The notes under the pieces: model-generated
The model's database searches: none
What the model was told of the DNA's origin: nothing
What the model saw: only the letters and a program-made list of their open reading frames with translations
In this document: positions 25,683 through 33,903 of the stretch, piece after piece
Position numbering within the stretch: the stretch's first letter is position 1
Layout of the letters: each line of letters opens with the position of its first letter
Assembly: GCF_000949455.1 (NCBI RefSeq)
Contig: NZ_JXXK01000013.1
Location: forward strand, 1-64,000
Source of the DNA: Ruthenibacterium lactatiformans
GTDB lineage: Bacteria > Bacillota > Clostridia > Oscillospirales > Ruminococcaceae
Length of the DNA stretch: 64,000 bases
Reading direction: 5' to 3'
Translations under genes and position numbers: made by a program

Positions 25683-26990
25683 TTACTCCACGCGCCAATA
25701 AGCCGCGCTGTACGGCGCAAGACGGCTGCCGCCGCCGAAATCGTGCGGCCTTCCGGTGACAAGGTCCACCGCCCGCCCCGCGCCCGCGTCAAAGTGCGCG
25801 TCGAACGGTTCGCCCTCCGCGTTCACGGCCACCAGCACGCGCTCGCCCTCCGCCGCGCGCTCGAAGATGTACTGCCGGTTCGTCAGCAGCACCGTGCGGT
25901 AGGCGCCATGGCACAGTGCCCGGCTGCCCCGGCGCGCCGCCGCCAGCCGGGCAATATACTCCGTCAGCCCGTTTTTCTGCGGCATGTCCACCGCGGGGCG
26001 CAGCGCCGCGTCGCCGTCCTCTTTGCCGCCCTCCATGCCCCACTCGCTGCCGTAATAAACGCAGGGCACGCCGGGCATACCGAACAATACCCCGTACAAC
26101 GGCCACAGATGCTCTTTGTTCGTTAAAATCGTGGCCACGCGCGTTACATCATGGTTATCCGCAAAGGACAGCAGAGGCAGGCCCTTATACAGCGTCCACG
26201 CCTCGGGGCCGAACTGCCGCGCCAGGCTGTGGCCGATCTCAAACAGGTTCATGGAATTGAAGCTGGAATACAGCCCCTTGTAGCACTCATAATTGGTGGC
26301 GCTGTGCAGCATGGCGCCGTTCACCATGCGCTTGTAATCGCCGTGCAGCATTTCGCCGATGAGCACGAATGCCGGCTTCAGGCCGCCGGTAAAGGCGCGC
26401 AGACGGCGCACGAAATCCTCGTCCAGACAATAGGCCACATCCAGCCGCAGGCCGTCGACGCCAAATTCCTCCACCCAGCCGCGAATACAGCCGAACAGGT
26501 ATTCCGCCACAGCCGGATTGCGCAGGTTCAGCTTTACAAGCTCGTAATGGCCCTCCCAGCCCTCGTACCACAGGCCGTCGTTGTAACCCGAATTGCCGCC
26601 GAAGTCAATGTGGAACCAATCCCGGTACGGGCTGGCCTCCCGCTTCTCCAGTACGTCCCGGAAGGCCCAAAAGCCGCGCCCCACATGGTTGAACACACCG
26701 TCCAGCACCACCCGGATGCCCGCCGCGTGCAGCGCCGCGCACACGCGCGCAAAATCCGCGTTCGTACCAAGGCGGCCGTCCAGCTTCGTATAGTCCCGGG
26801 TATCGTAGCCGTGAGCGTCGGATTCAAACACCGGGCAGAAATACACCGCGTCCGCCCCCAGCTTTTTGATATGGGGCACCCAGTCCAGCAGCTTCAAAAT
26901 ACGCGGCTCCGTTCCGCCATCGTTTTCCCGCGGCGCGCCGCACAGGCCCAGCGGATAGATCTGGTAAAACGCGCTTTCTTCAAACCACAT
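25683..26990 (-). CDS. Alpha-amylase family glycosidase (GH13)
   Basis: The protein is 435 residues with the GH13 barrel. Conserved regions are VVLDGVFNHVG (region I), GLRLDVAY with the nucleophile Asp (region II), LIGEML with the acid/base Glu (region III) and FADNHD (region IV). A small C-terminal beta domain follows. No signal peptide is present, so it acts in the cytosol, probably on short malto-oligosaccharides or branched dextrins (neopullulanase / cyclomaltodextrinase-like). AAGGAG stands ten bases before the ATG at 26990; a GTG directly before it is also possible. Confidence 0.9.
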   Translation of the reverse strand: MWFEESAFYQIYPLGLCGAPRENDGGTEPRILKLLDWVPHIKKLGADAVYFCPVFESDAHGYDTRDYTKLDGRLGTNADFARVCAALHAAGIRVVLDGVFNHVGRGFWAFRDVLEKREASPYRDWFHIDFGGNSGYNDGLWYEGWEGHYELVKLNLRNPAVAEYLFGCIRGWVEEFGVDGLRLDVAYCLDEDFVRRLRAFTGGLKPAFVLIGEMLHGDYKRMVNGAMLHSATNYECYKGLYSSFNSMNLFEIGHSLARQFGPEAWTLYKGLPLLSFADNHDVTRVATILTNKEHLWPLYGVLFGMPGVPCVYYGSEWGMEGGKEDGDAALRPAVDMPQKNGLTEYIARLAAARRGSRALCHGAYRTVLLTNRQYIFERAAEGERVLVAVNAEGEPFDAHFDAGAGRAVDLVTGRPHDFGGGSRLAPYSAAYWRVE

Positions 26991-27073
26991 CACGGGGTCA
27001 CTCCTTTTCTTCGCGCCGCCCGCTCCGCATGGGGCGCGCTTTGCCGTTCCGGTTCACGGGACAGCCTGTTCTT

Positions 27074-27348
27074 TAGTATACCATATTTCTAAGCTCACAC
27101 TTCGCGTACCGCTCGTGTTCACTAAGAAACAGGGTATCTATGCCGCTAAACTCATGCTTCGCCTGCGGCCCGCATTCGTTAACCGGACATATTATACCAT
27201 AACGCCGCGAAGCGGCCTCAACAAAACCGCATCCATTGCGGTTTTGCATGGTTCAATGTTCTCAAAGCCCTGTGCGCCGGCACAGAAGCGTGTGCCTTGC
27301 ACACGCGCAGCCGCGCCAGCGGCGGCTTTGAGGTTATTATACCATGTT
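27074..27348. repeat. Intergenic hairpin mosaic (second site, inverted relative to 16.7 kb)
   Basis: The stretch holds several short hairpins with TATACC/TATAAT-like borders: CGCCGCGAAGCGGC, AAAACCGCA/TGCGGTTTT, CTGTGCGCCGGCACAG, GTGTGCC/GCACAC and GCCGC..GGCGGC. Its parts match, in reverse orientation, the modules near 16.7 kb; for example CGCCGCGAAGCGGCC followed by CAACAAAACC is shared almost exactly. The rest of the 449-base gap 26991-27439, between the divergent amylase and the ferritin-like gene, shows no gene. Confidence 0.55.
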
Positions 27349-27439
27349 TCCGAACCCGCGCATACACATGCCTTTCTCCGGAAATAATAGCGGCAGACGA
27401 AGCCGCGCTTTTCCGCGCGAAAAAGAAAGGACTGACCGT

Positions 27440-28693
27440 ATGAATCCCTTCCTGGAAAAACCGTCTCCCGTGGACGCGGGCCTGATGGACTGGAGCACCG
27501 TATACGCCCGCTCTTACGACAAAAACGAGGTGGACCCCTACACCAAGGTGCGTATCATCCTGATGAACGGCACCGAATATGAGGCCGTGTGGTTCAGCCA
27601 CCAGTTCCACCGCCACTGCCCGAACAACGACCTGCGGCGCGAGCTGGCGCTGGCGCGCCGGGTAGAGCAGCAGCAGCAAAAGCGCATCTCCTGCCTCAAG
27701 CCCATCGACGAAACGCCGCTGGAAACGACCATCGGCTACGAACAGCTCGCGGTGGACCTGACGGCAATCCTGGCCCAGCGGGAGCCGGACCCATACGTTG
27801 TAAAGGTGATGCAGTTCGCGCTGTTGGAGGACTTCGACCATCTGTACCGCTACGCGGACCTGCTGGACATGGAGGACGGCGTCCACGCCGAGCGCCTTGT
27901 GGGCAGCTATACCGAGATCATGCCCGGCCGCCCCACCATATCGGAGCACCGCCATCCCTTTGACAGCGTGCGCCGCGCCTGCAGCTTCAAAAAGGCCGCG
28001 CCCATCACGAAACTGAACACCTCCATCATCACCGCCGCCGAGCAGCAGACCATGAACTATTATATGAACATCGCCGCGTTTTACAAAAGCGACCGCGGCC
28101 GGAAGCTCTACCAGGAGATCGGCATGATCGAAGAGCAGCACGTGACGCAGTACGGCGCGCTGCTGGATACGAAGTGCACCTGGCTGGAAAGCCTGCTGAT
28201 GCACGAATATACCGAATGCTACCTGTACTGGTCGTGCTTCAACGACGAGACGGACCGTCCTGTGAAAAAAATCTGGGAACAGCATTTCCATCAGGAGCTT
28301 TCCCACCTGCACGCCGCCGCGCGCCTGCTGCAGACCTATGAAAAGAAAGAGTGGCGGCAGGTCATTCCGGACGGCGAATTCCCCGAGCTGCTGAAATTCG
28401 GCCCGCAGAAGGAATATATCCGCGATGTTCTGGCCGGCACAGTGGAATGGACGGCGGACGGCGAGGAGTTCACCGACGTGCGCACGCTGCCCGCAGACTT
28501 CCGCTTCTTCAATTACCAGCGCACTGTAAACGCACGCACCGCGCAGGTTCCCAGCCACGCTGTCATAGAGGATTATCTGGCCGAATACGGCCGCGATTAC
28601 CGCTATGAGGACGCACCGCATCCTGTGAAGGCGCTGCAGGACCGCGAGAAGGATAACACCCGCGTGGGCCGTACCCGCAGCTGCACAAAATAA
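27440..28693 (+). CDS. Ferritin-like helical protein of unknown function
   Basis: The protein is 417 residues. I do not know the family, but the helical middle carries acidic/His motifs spaced as in di-iron four-helix proteins: EDFDH (about 130-134), a helix with E201, EEQH (231-234), HEYTE (255-259) and QELSHLH (285-291). These resemble the ExxH pairs of ferritin-like and rubrerythrin-like enzymes. No signal peptide or membrane helix is visible. The ATG at 27440 follows AAAGGA at a good distance. It stands alone with its own terminator. A di-iron redox enzyme or a spore-coat-type ferritin-like protein are both possible. Confidence 0.6.
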   Translation: MNPFLEKPSPVDAGLMDWSTVYARSYDKNEVDPYTKVRIILMNGTEYEAVWFSHQFHRHCPNNDLRRELALARRVEQQQQKRISCLKPIDETPLETTIGYEQLAVDLTAILAQREPDPYVVKVMQFALLEDFDHLYRYADLLDMEDGVHAERLVGSYTEIMPGRPTISEHRHPFDSVRRACSFKKAAPITKLNTSIITAAEQQTMNYYMNIAAFYKSDRGRKLYQEIGMIEEQHVTQYGALLDTKCTWLESLLMHEYTECYLYWSCFNDETDRPVKKIWEQHFHQELSHLHAAARLLQTYEKKEWRQVIPDGEFPELLKFGPQKEYIRDVLAGTVEWTADGEEFTDVRTLPADFRFFNYQRTVNARTAQVPSHAVIEDYLAEYGRDYRYEDAPHPVKALQDREKDNTRVGRTRSCTK

Positions 28694-28765
28694 CGCTCGC
28701 CCGCAAAAAAGCGTTTCTCAGCCTGAATCAAACGGACCGCACCAATAAAAAAACGGACAACAGAC

Positions 28766-28809
28766 AAAAAGCCCCCTGATGCAGAAAACCAAAACATCAG
28801 GGGGCTTTC
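28766..28809 (+). terminator. Terminator after the ferritin-like gene
   Basis: A strong stem (AAAAGCCCCCTGATG with CATCAGGGGGCTTT) with a 12-base A-rich loop and trailing T follows the stop codon by about 70 bases. Confidence 0.8.
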
Positions 28810-29116
28810 TATGGACAAAAGGAATTGCATACATAGGCAGGAATTATTGCCAAAAATTAAAGACAGGAATAAATTACGGAAATTCCGGAAGAAAACAGCT
28901 AAATGTACAGGACTCTGGAAATGCATATGCGGTAAAGGCCCGCGCAGGCCGTCAACGATACAAACGAAAGAAAACCATCACGCTCACGCGTCTACACAAT
29001 GGCAGAAAGCCTTCCCTGTTTTGAGAGCAAAGCGCATTTTCGTACAAAGCCTCCACTGCCTTCATATGACCGGCCTATGTTTACTTTTACAACCGGGAAT
29101 GTCTTTAATACAAAAC
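28810..29116. other. Low-GC intergenic stretch with no supported gene
   Basis: About 300 bases are clearly richer in A/T than the neighbours. Frames exist on the plus strand (for example an 81-codon frame ending at 29024), but they lack family-like sequence, a good ribosome site or matching codon use. At 29191-29208, past the next hairpin, AATTGGGGACGGTCC resembles words that accompany REP-type elements in Firmicutes; only one copy is present. The piece may be a decayed insert. Confidence 0.3.
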
Positions 29117-29143
29117 AGGAGCGGCGCCGCCGCGCCGCTCCTG
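29117..29143 (-). terminator. Terminator of the first GH3 gene
   Basis: An 11-base stem (CAGGAGCGGCG / CGCCGCTCCTG) is followed on the minus strand by TTTTG. It lies downstream of the GH3 gene that ends at 29249. Confidence 0.65.
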
Positions 29144-29248
29144 CCAAAACCTGGGAGTTTTTTCACAGGGGATCCTTTTAATACTGTCTGCACAATTGGG
29201 GACGGTCCACCTGCAGGAGGGAACTTGTGTGTTACCGAAAAAGTAAAA

Positions 29249-31018
29249 TTACAGCCGGGCGTCGAACAGGCCGCAGAAGCTGTCGATCGGGTCCCGCCCC
29301 TTGAACGCGTCCGGCCCCGCCATAAGGTCGTCCACCAGCGCGTCGAAAGTGGCCGGCTTTGCATCGTAGGTGTTGATGTAGGTGCGGGCCTGGGGCACGT
29401 CCGCCAGCATGGTGGGCTGCCCGCAGCCGATGACGACCACCGGCAGCTCGAATACATACCAGGGGATCTCTCCGCCGCCCTTGGACAGGCCAAAGCTGGG
29501 CCGCCCGCTGGAAACGTCGCACAGCGTGATGACAAGGTCCATGCCGGAAACGAAGTCGTCGATGGCGTTCTTGCCCGCGAAATACAGGTTGATGTTGGGC
29601 TTTTCGCCCGCTGCGATCTGTTTTTTCATCGCGTCCAGCGGGCTTTCGTAGATAAACGCGTCAAAGCCTTTTTCACACAGGCGCTCCTTAAGCATCTCGG
29701 CCGGGTTTTTACCGCCGCCCATGCCCATGGCTTTCATCAGCATGCCCATGCCGCTTTCGGCGCCCTTGACATGCACGATCATAATACGTTTATAACGCTC
29801 CGGTGTGATGGGCAGCACATCCCTGTCCTTGTATTTTACCAGTGTGATGCAGTCCCGGCTGATGGCCTTGTGCATCTCCTTGTATTCCTCTTTGCCCAGC
29901 GCCCCGGCCAGCACTTCGGGCGCAGGCACAAGCGCTTCCTTCGCTTTTTTGTTCAGGCCCAGATGCGCTTTCAGGCCCAGGATACGCGTGAGCGCTTCCG
30001 TCATGCGGGCCTCGCTGATGACGCCGCTTTTGTATGCATCCAGCATGGTATTGAAGTCCTCGTCCGGGTCGTTGAAGAACAGGAACATATCGCATCCGGC
30101 ATTGATGGATGCCGGCAGCATCTCGCGGCGGGTCATGCGGTCCGTCATGCCCACCATATGGGAGGCATCCGTTACTACCATGCCGTTGAAGCCCAGCTTG
30201 CCGCGCAGCAGCGTGGTCATGATCTCCGGGCTCAGCGTGGCGGGCATCATGTCCTCGTCCTTCAGCGCGGGATTGATGGCCCGCGCGTACTCCGGCAGCA
30301 TGATATGCCCGCCCATGATGGCATCCAGACCGCCGTCAATAAGCGTTTTATACACCATCCCGTAGGTCTTGTCCCACTCTTCCACGCTGAAGGTGTTGAC
30401 ATTGTTGGACAGATGCGCGTCGCGGAAATCCAGGCCGTTGCCCGGGAAATGCTTCGCCGTACAGGCAAAGCCCGGAATGGTGTGCAGGCCGTCCATATAC
30501 GCCTTGCTCATCTGCGCCACGCGGACGGGGTCGTTGCCGAAAGCGCGGGTCACGATCTCGGTATTCTCCCAGTTGTAGTGGATGTCGCACACCGGCGCGA
30601 AAGCCATGTTGCAGCCGATGGCCGCAGCCTCCTCGTTGGCCATTTTGCCAAGCGCATAGGCGTAATCGTTGTTGCGGGTAGCGCCGATTTTAATGCCAGA
30701 GCCGATGTTGGTGCCGTCCGCGCAGGCGCCGTCGCCTCCGGCCTCGGTGTTGCAGGCAATGAACACCGGTACCTTGGCGTATTTCTGCAGCGTGCGGTTT
30801 TGCTGCTGCACGGCCGCGCCGGGCATGGGGTTATAGCGGCAGCCGCCCAGATGGTATTTTTCCATCAGCTCGCGCAGATAATTTTCATCCTGGGAGGCCG
30901 TCAGCTGAAAAAACAGCTGGCCTACCTTTTCCTCCGGCGTCATCCCGGCGATGGTTTCCTCCACCCAGCGCACATCCTCGTCCGGCAGGCAATAAGGTTT
31001 CGCTTTCAGATCGACCAT
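29249..31018 (-). CDS. Glycoside hydrolase family 3, beta-N-acetylglucosaminidase-like
   Basis: The protein is 589 residues. The N-terminal barrel has GTNIGSGIKIGATRN, the AKHFPGNGLDFRDAHL loop typical of NagZ-like GH3 enzymes (His/Asp acid-base dyad), MGGHIMLP, and the nucleophile Asp in MVVTDASHMVG. A second alpha/beta domain follows residue 370. No export signal is seen. The KHFPG-D-H loop favours N-acetylhexosaminidase over beta-glucosidase, so cell-wall muropeptide or mucin-sugar turnover is likely. The ATG at 31018 follows AAAGAAAGGA; a longer start has no support. Confidence 0.85.
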   Translation of the reverse strand: MVDLKAKPYCLPDEDVRWVEETIAGMTPEEKVGQLFFQLTASQDENYLRELMEKYHLGGCRYNPMPGAAVQQQNRTLQKYAKVPVFIACNTEAGGDGACADGTNIGSGIKIGATRNNDYAYALGKMANEEAAAIGCNMAFAPVCDIHYNWENTEIVTRAFGNDPVRVAQMSKAYMDGLHTIPGFACTAKHFPGNGLDFRDAHLSNNVNTFSVEEWDKTYGMVYKTLIDGGLDAIMGGHIMLPEYARAINPALKDEDMMPATLSPEIMTTLLRGKLGFNGMVVTDASHMVGMTDRMTRREMLPASINAGCDMFLFFNDPDEDFNTMLDAYKSGVISEARMTEALTRILGLKAHLGLNKKAKEALVPAPEVLAGALGKEEYKEMHKAISRDCITLVKYKDRDVLPITPERYKRIMIVHVKGAESGMGMLMKAMGMGGGKNPAEMLKERLCEKGFDAFIYESPLDAMKKQIAAGEKPNINLYFAGKNAIDDFVSGMDLVITLCDVSSGRPSFGLSKGGGEIPWYVFELPVVVIGCGQPTMLADVPQARTYINTYDAKPATFDALVDDLMAGPDAFKGRDPIDSFCGLFDARL

Positions 31019-31226
31019 GGCAATCTTCCTTTCTTTCAGGCAAAACAACTTTTATCCGAAGCCCGTCCGCCCCCGGAACACTCCGCCCGGAGCACCATAC
31101 CGCGGCTTCTCTTGTGGATATCAATTTTATTGTATCATCTCATTGCCGCAAAGCGTTAGTATATTTTTTATATATTTCGTAATTTTTTTATTCCAATATC
31201 CAAACAAGCCAAAAAAATAGCGAGTG

Positions 31227-31997
31227 CTACTCCTCTGCAAGTTTTCGCAACACATCCTCCACCCGGGCACACTGCATCGGGTACCGCTCCAGCAGCGCGG
31301 GTACGGCCCCTTGCATGATATAGGGGCTGCCCACAAGGTCCAACATGGGAACATCATTGAAATTGTCACCGAACGCTATGACCTCCTGCGGGCGCACACC
31401 CAACTCCCCGCACAGGGCAGCAAGGCCCGTGCCCTTGTCTGCGCGCGTGAAATCCAGCCATTTTTCCCCCGCCACAGCCACGCTGTACGCCGCTTTCCAC
31501 GGCGCGCCCAGCGTCTGTGCATGGCTCGCCGCGCCATCCCGGCAGTAAGCCGACACCTTGAGGATATCCTCCGGGATGTCCTGCGCCCGCTTCACCCGCG
31601 TAATGTGATTGCCCACAAAATAGCGGATATGGTCCACATAATCCGGATGCTTGGGGAGCAGATAGCTGGTGTCCGCGCCGGAGATGAGCACCTCGCATTG
31701 CTCCTGCGCCTGAATCTGGCCAATGAGCGCCAGCGCATCGGCGCGCTCCATGGCCAGCTTGGACACCACGCTCCCGCCCCGGTACACAATGGCCCCGTTT
31801 TCGCAAAGGTAAGCGATATCATCCTCCGCCTGTGCAAACAGCGCCCGCATGCTGCGGTACTGCCGCCCGCTGGCCGCGCAGAACAGAATCCCGCGCTTCT
31901 TCAACACCCGGATAAGGCCGAACAGCTCGTCCGAAAGCGCTCGCGCGCCGCCCTGCAGCAGCGTGCCGTCGATGTCGCTCGCCACCAAACGTATCAT
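31227..31997 (-). CDS. HAD superfamily Cof-type sugar-phosphate phosphatase
   Basis: The protein is 256 residues. Motif I is ASDIDGTLL, motif II lies in FCAASGR, the motif III lysine is in TRADKGTGL, and motif IV is AFGDNFNDVPML. A C2-type cap lies between them, which is the Cof/YbiV subclass. Such enzymes dephosphorylate sugar phosphates, PLP or FMN in the cytosol. AAAGGGAA precedes the ATG at 31997. It follows a GH3 gene on the same strand across 200 bases with no strong terminator in between. Confidence 0.88.
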   Translation of the reverse strand: MIRLVASDIDGTLLQGGARALSDELFGLIRVLKKRGILFCAASGRQYRSMRALFAQAEDDIAYLCENGAIVYRGGSVVSKLAMERADALALIGQIQAQEQCEVLISGADTSYLLPKHPDYVDHIRYFVGNHITRVKRAQDIPEDILKVSAYCRDGAASHAQTLGAPWKAAYSVAVAGEKWLDFTRADKGTGLAALCGELGVRPQEVIAFGDNFNDVPMLDLVGSPYIMQGAVPALLERYPMQCARVEDVLRKLAEE

Positions 31998-32046
31998 ATA
32001 AAAATTCCCTTTCTTGATACCGGACGCGCAGAAGCACATCGCTGTG

Positions 32047-32121
32047 TTATGCACTGCGGATGAGCAGGACGCCCATACAATTGGGGCCGCAGTGGCAGGA
32101 GAGCGTACAGACCCGCGCCAT
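32047..32121 (-). other. Possible DegV-like 3' gene fragment
   Basis: In the 300-base gap 31998-32295, the minus strand encodes a short tail with TLSCHCGPNCMGVLLIR ending in TAA. It recalls the C-terminal GPxIGxHxGPG...F strand of DegV fatty-acid-binding proteins. The frame is broken by stops upstream, and a terminator (32243-32270) cuts off any longer source. If real, it is the remnant of a deleted gene; nothing else is visible in the gap. Confidence 0.2.
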
Positions 32122-32242
32122 CCGTTATTTCTCTATCGCCTGGTCTCACACGGCGCGTTCGCGCTCTGTGCTTTCTTTGATTTTACACCGGACAGCATTG
32201 GTGCACAAGGGGGTCCCAGCCTGCCGCCGCCTCTTTTTACAC

Positions 32243-32270
32243 AAAAACAGGCCGCCCCGCAGGGCGGCCC
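32243..32270 (-). terminator. Terminator of the DUF308 gene
   Basis: A stem GGGCCGCCC / GGGCGGCC with a TGC-type loop is followed on the minus strand by GTTTTTG. It lies just past the DUF308 stop. Confidence 0.7.
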
Positions 32271-32295
32271 GGCCGCTTTTTTGTTCTGCTCTGCC

Positions 32296-32922
32296 TCACG
32301 GCTCGGACTCGTCCTGGATGCGGCCCTCGGCCTCGATGGCGGCCGCTTCGTAACGGGCTTCGTCATAAATCGCCTCCAGGCCACGCTTCGCCTTTTTTAC
32401 CCAGTAGGTCAGACACAGCACGCTGACAAGATCCGCACAGCCGTCCAGCACCAACACCGCACCGATGAAGCGCACCATGGCCAGCGCCGCGAACGGTTCG
32501 AAAAACAGCAGCACGCCGAACGCGCCGGTAACGCCCGCCAGCAGCAGAATCAGCCACCAGCGGGAAAAACCCAGGCGGCGCAGGTCAATGGCGTTCTGGA
32601 GTGTCATGACGCTGTCAAACACGATGGCGCAGCCGAACACAAACGGCAGTACCGCCAGCACCATGTCCGCACGCAGGATAACAAACAGGCCAAACGCACA
32701 GCAGAGAATGCCTGTGACAAGTTCATAGCGGAAAATGGAAACGGCAGCGTTGCAGCAATAGCGGATGATCTGTACCGCCCCATACAGCAGCGATATGCCG
32801 CCGAACACATAGCATATGACAAGGCCGGATTGCGCGGGCCAGACCAGCAGCGAAATGCCGCACGCCAGATACAGCGCCGCAATCAATAAAAACGTGCGCC
32901 GGAATGATTTGATGCCCTTCAT
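32296..32922 (-). CDS. DUF308 (HdeD-like) membrane protein
   Basis: The protein is 208 residues with six hydrophobic helices in the paired pattern of DUF308/HdeD proteins (GISLLVWPAQSGLVICYVFGGISLLYGAVQII, GILCCAFGLFVILRADMVLAVLPFVFG). A charged acidic cytoplasmic tail ends the protein. HdeD is linked to acid resistance in enterobacteria, but Clostridial members have no proven role. It stands as a single gene with its own terminator. Confidence 0.82.
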   Translation of the reverse strand: MKGIKSFRRTFLLIAALYLACGISLLVWPAQSGLVICYVFGGISLLYGAVQIIRYCCNAAVSIFRYELVTGILCCAFGLFVILRADMVLAVLPFVFGCAIVFDSVMTLQNAIDLRRLGFSRWWLILLLAGVTGAFGVLLFFEPFAALAMVRFIGAVLVLDGCADLVSVLCLTYWVKKAKRGLEAIYDEARYEAAAIEAEGRIQDESEP

Positions 32923-33038
32923 GATAAACGTCCCTTCCTTTTTTGCAGGATCTGCCGTTATTGTATCATACCCTGTACAACAACGGGATATGCAATCCCG
33001 GACGGTTGTCGCATTTTTTTACATCCAGGCAATTTTGT

Positions 33039-33434
33039 CTAAGCAGAGGGCACCTCCCCCTGCGTGAAGCAGCGCTCCGGCAGCACGTCCAGCAGCGCGC
33101 AGGCGGCAAGCTGCGCTTCCTCCCGCGTCAGCGCAAGCTCTGCCGCCAGCATGCGCTCAACCTTCTCCAGCCGCCGGGCATAACACCGCGCCAGCAAACA
33201 ACCGGTGTCCGTCAGATACACCTTCCCATATCGCTCCCGGGCGATAAGACATCTTTGCGAAAAGAAGGAAAGCATCTTTACAACCGAGGGACGCGTTACA
33301 TCCAGCATCCGCGCGATATCTGCGCAGCGCACGCCGCGCGCACCCAGCCCCAGGTGGTAGACGGCCAGAAGATACCGTGCCTGCCCACTCGTCAATTCCA
33401 CCGCAGCTTCCTTTCCCGGCGGCGCGCCGCTCAT
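33039..33434 (-). CDS. DtxR/MntR family metal-dependent regulator
   Basis: The protein is 131 residues. A winged helix-turn-helix (GVRCADIARMLDVTRPSVVKMLSFFSQRCLIARERYGKVYLTDTG) is followed by a short dimerisation/metal helix region (EKVERMLAAELALTREEAQLAACALLDVLPE). It is shorter than DtxR/IdeR and lacks an SH3-like domain. The ATG at 33434 overlaps the stop of the preceding small gene (ATGA). It probably represses iron or manganese uptake genes when the metal is plentiful. A DtxR-type box lies upstream of the operon, so it may regulate itself. Confidence 0.8.
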   Translation of the reverse strand: MSGAPPGKEAAVELTSGQARYLLAVYHLGLGARGVRCADIARMLDVTRPSVVKMLSFFSQRCLIARERYGKVYLTDTGCLLARCYARRLEKVERMLAAELALTREEAQLAACALLDVLPERCFTQGEVPSA

Positions 33435-33583
33435 TTTTCCAGATGACACGTTCCCGCACAGCCGGAACAACCGCAGCCGCCGGAACAGCCTCCGCCCCTT
33501 TTCCTTCTGCGCACGCCGGAAACGACGATCGAAATAAATACTGCCGCAACTGCGGCGGCAAGCAATGCTGTTGGAAAATTCAT
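33431..33583 (-). CDS. FeoB-associated Cys-rich membrane protein
   Basis: The 50-residue protein reads as one N-terminal membrane helix (TALLAAAVAAVFISIVVSG), a basic stretch VRRRKR, and a Cys-rich tail GGGCSGGCGCSGCAGTC with five cysteines. This is the plan of the FeoB-associated Cys-rich membrane proteins found with Firmicute ferrous iron transporters. The frame was read directly from the minus strand, because it is too short for routine ORF listing. It starts at 33583 and overlaps the DtxR-type gene by four bases. No feoA or feoB is present in the window, so it is separated from its usual partner here. Confidence 0.78.
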   Translation of the reverse strand: MNFPTALLAAAVAAVFISIVVSGVRRRKRGGGCSGGCGCSGCAGTCHLEK

Positions 33584-33632
33584 GGCTGACCCTCCCTCTT
33601 TCTGTCTTATTCTGCGAACGGCCTCACCGTTA

Positions 33633-33654
33633 TAGTTAGTCGAGGCTAACCTAT
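33633..33654 (-). promoter_or_regulatory. DtxR/IdeR-type iron box
   Basis: On the minus strand the sequence ATAGGTTAGCCTCGACTAAC lies about 50 bases before the FeoB-associated start. Its left half, TAGGTTAGCCT, matches the DtxR consensus (TTAGGTTAGCCTAACCTAA) and the right half CTAAC gives the partial dyad. It would be bound by the iron-loaded regulator encoded by the second gene. The rest of the gap 33584-33903 holds only a terminator. Confidence 0.6.
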
Positions 33655-33767
33655 CGCAATTGAAAGTTTATCACTGCTAACCCCAAATGTCAAGAGCTTC
33701 ACCTGAAAAGCCAAGGTACATTCAACCAGGCTGCCCGCTTACCGTAACGGCTGCAGACACTCTGTAC

Positions 33768-33809
33768 AGCAAAAGCCCGCCGCACCCAAAGGCACGGCAG
33801 GCTTTTGCT
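33768..33809. terminator. Terminator between the second GH3 gene and the iron-regulated pair
   Basis: A stem AGCAAAAGCC..GCCG / CGGC..GGCTTTTGCT with one bulge and A4/T4 flanks lies here. It most likely ends transcription of the GH3 gene on the minus strand. Confidence 0.6.
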
Positions 33810-33903
33810 CATCGTTCCACGAATGTCTTTTCCTGAACCGCAATGAAAAGCTTGTCTCAATGGCCGCGGCCAGAGCAAAGCGGCCGGGTAGCAGCCCGCT
33901 CTT

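Noticed and set aside
28811..31159. Plus-strand open frame of 782 codons across the low-GC stretch and the first GH3 gene
   Set aside because: Most of it is antisense to the GH3 gene; the first 100 codons in the low-GC part show no family features.
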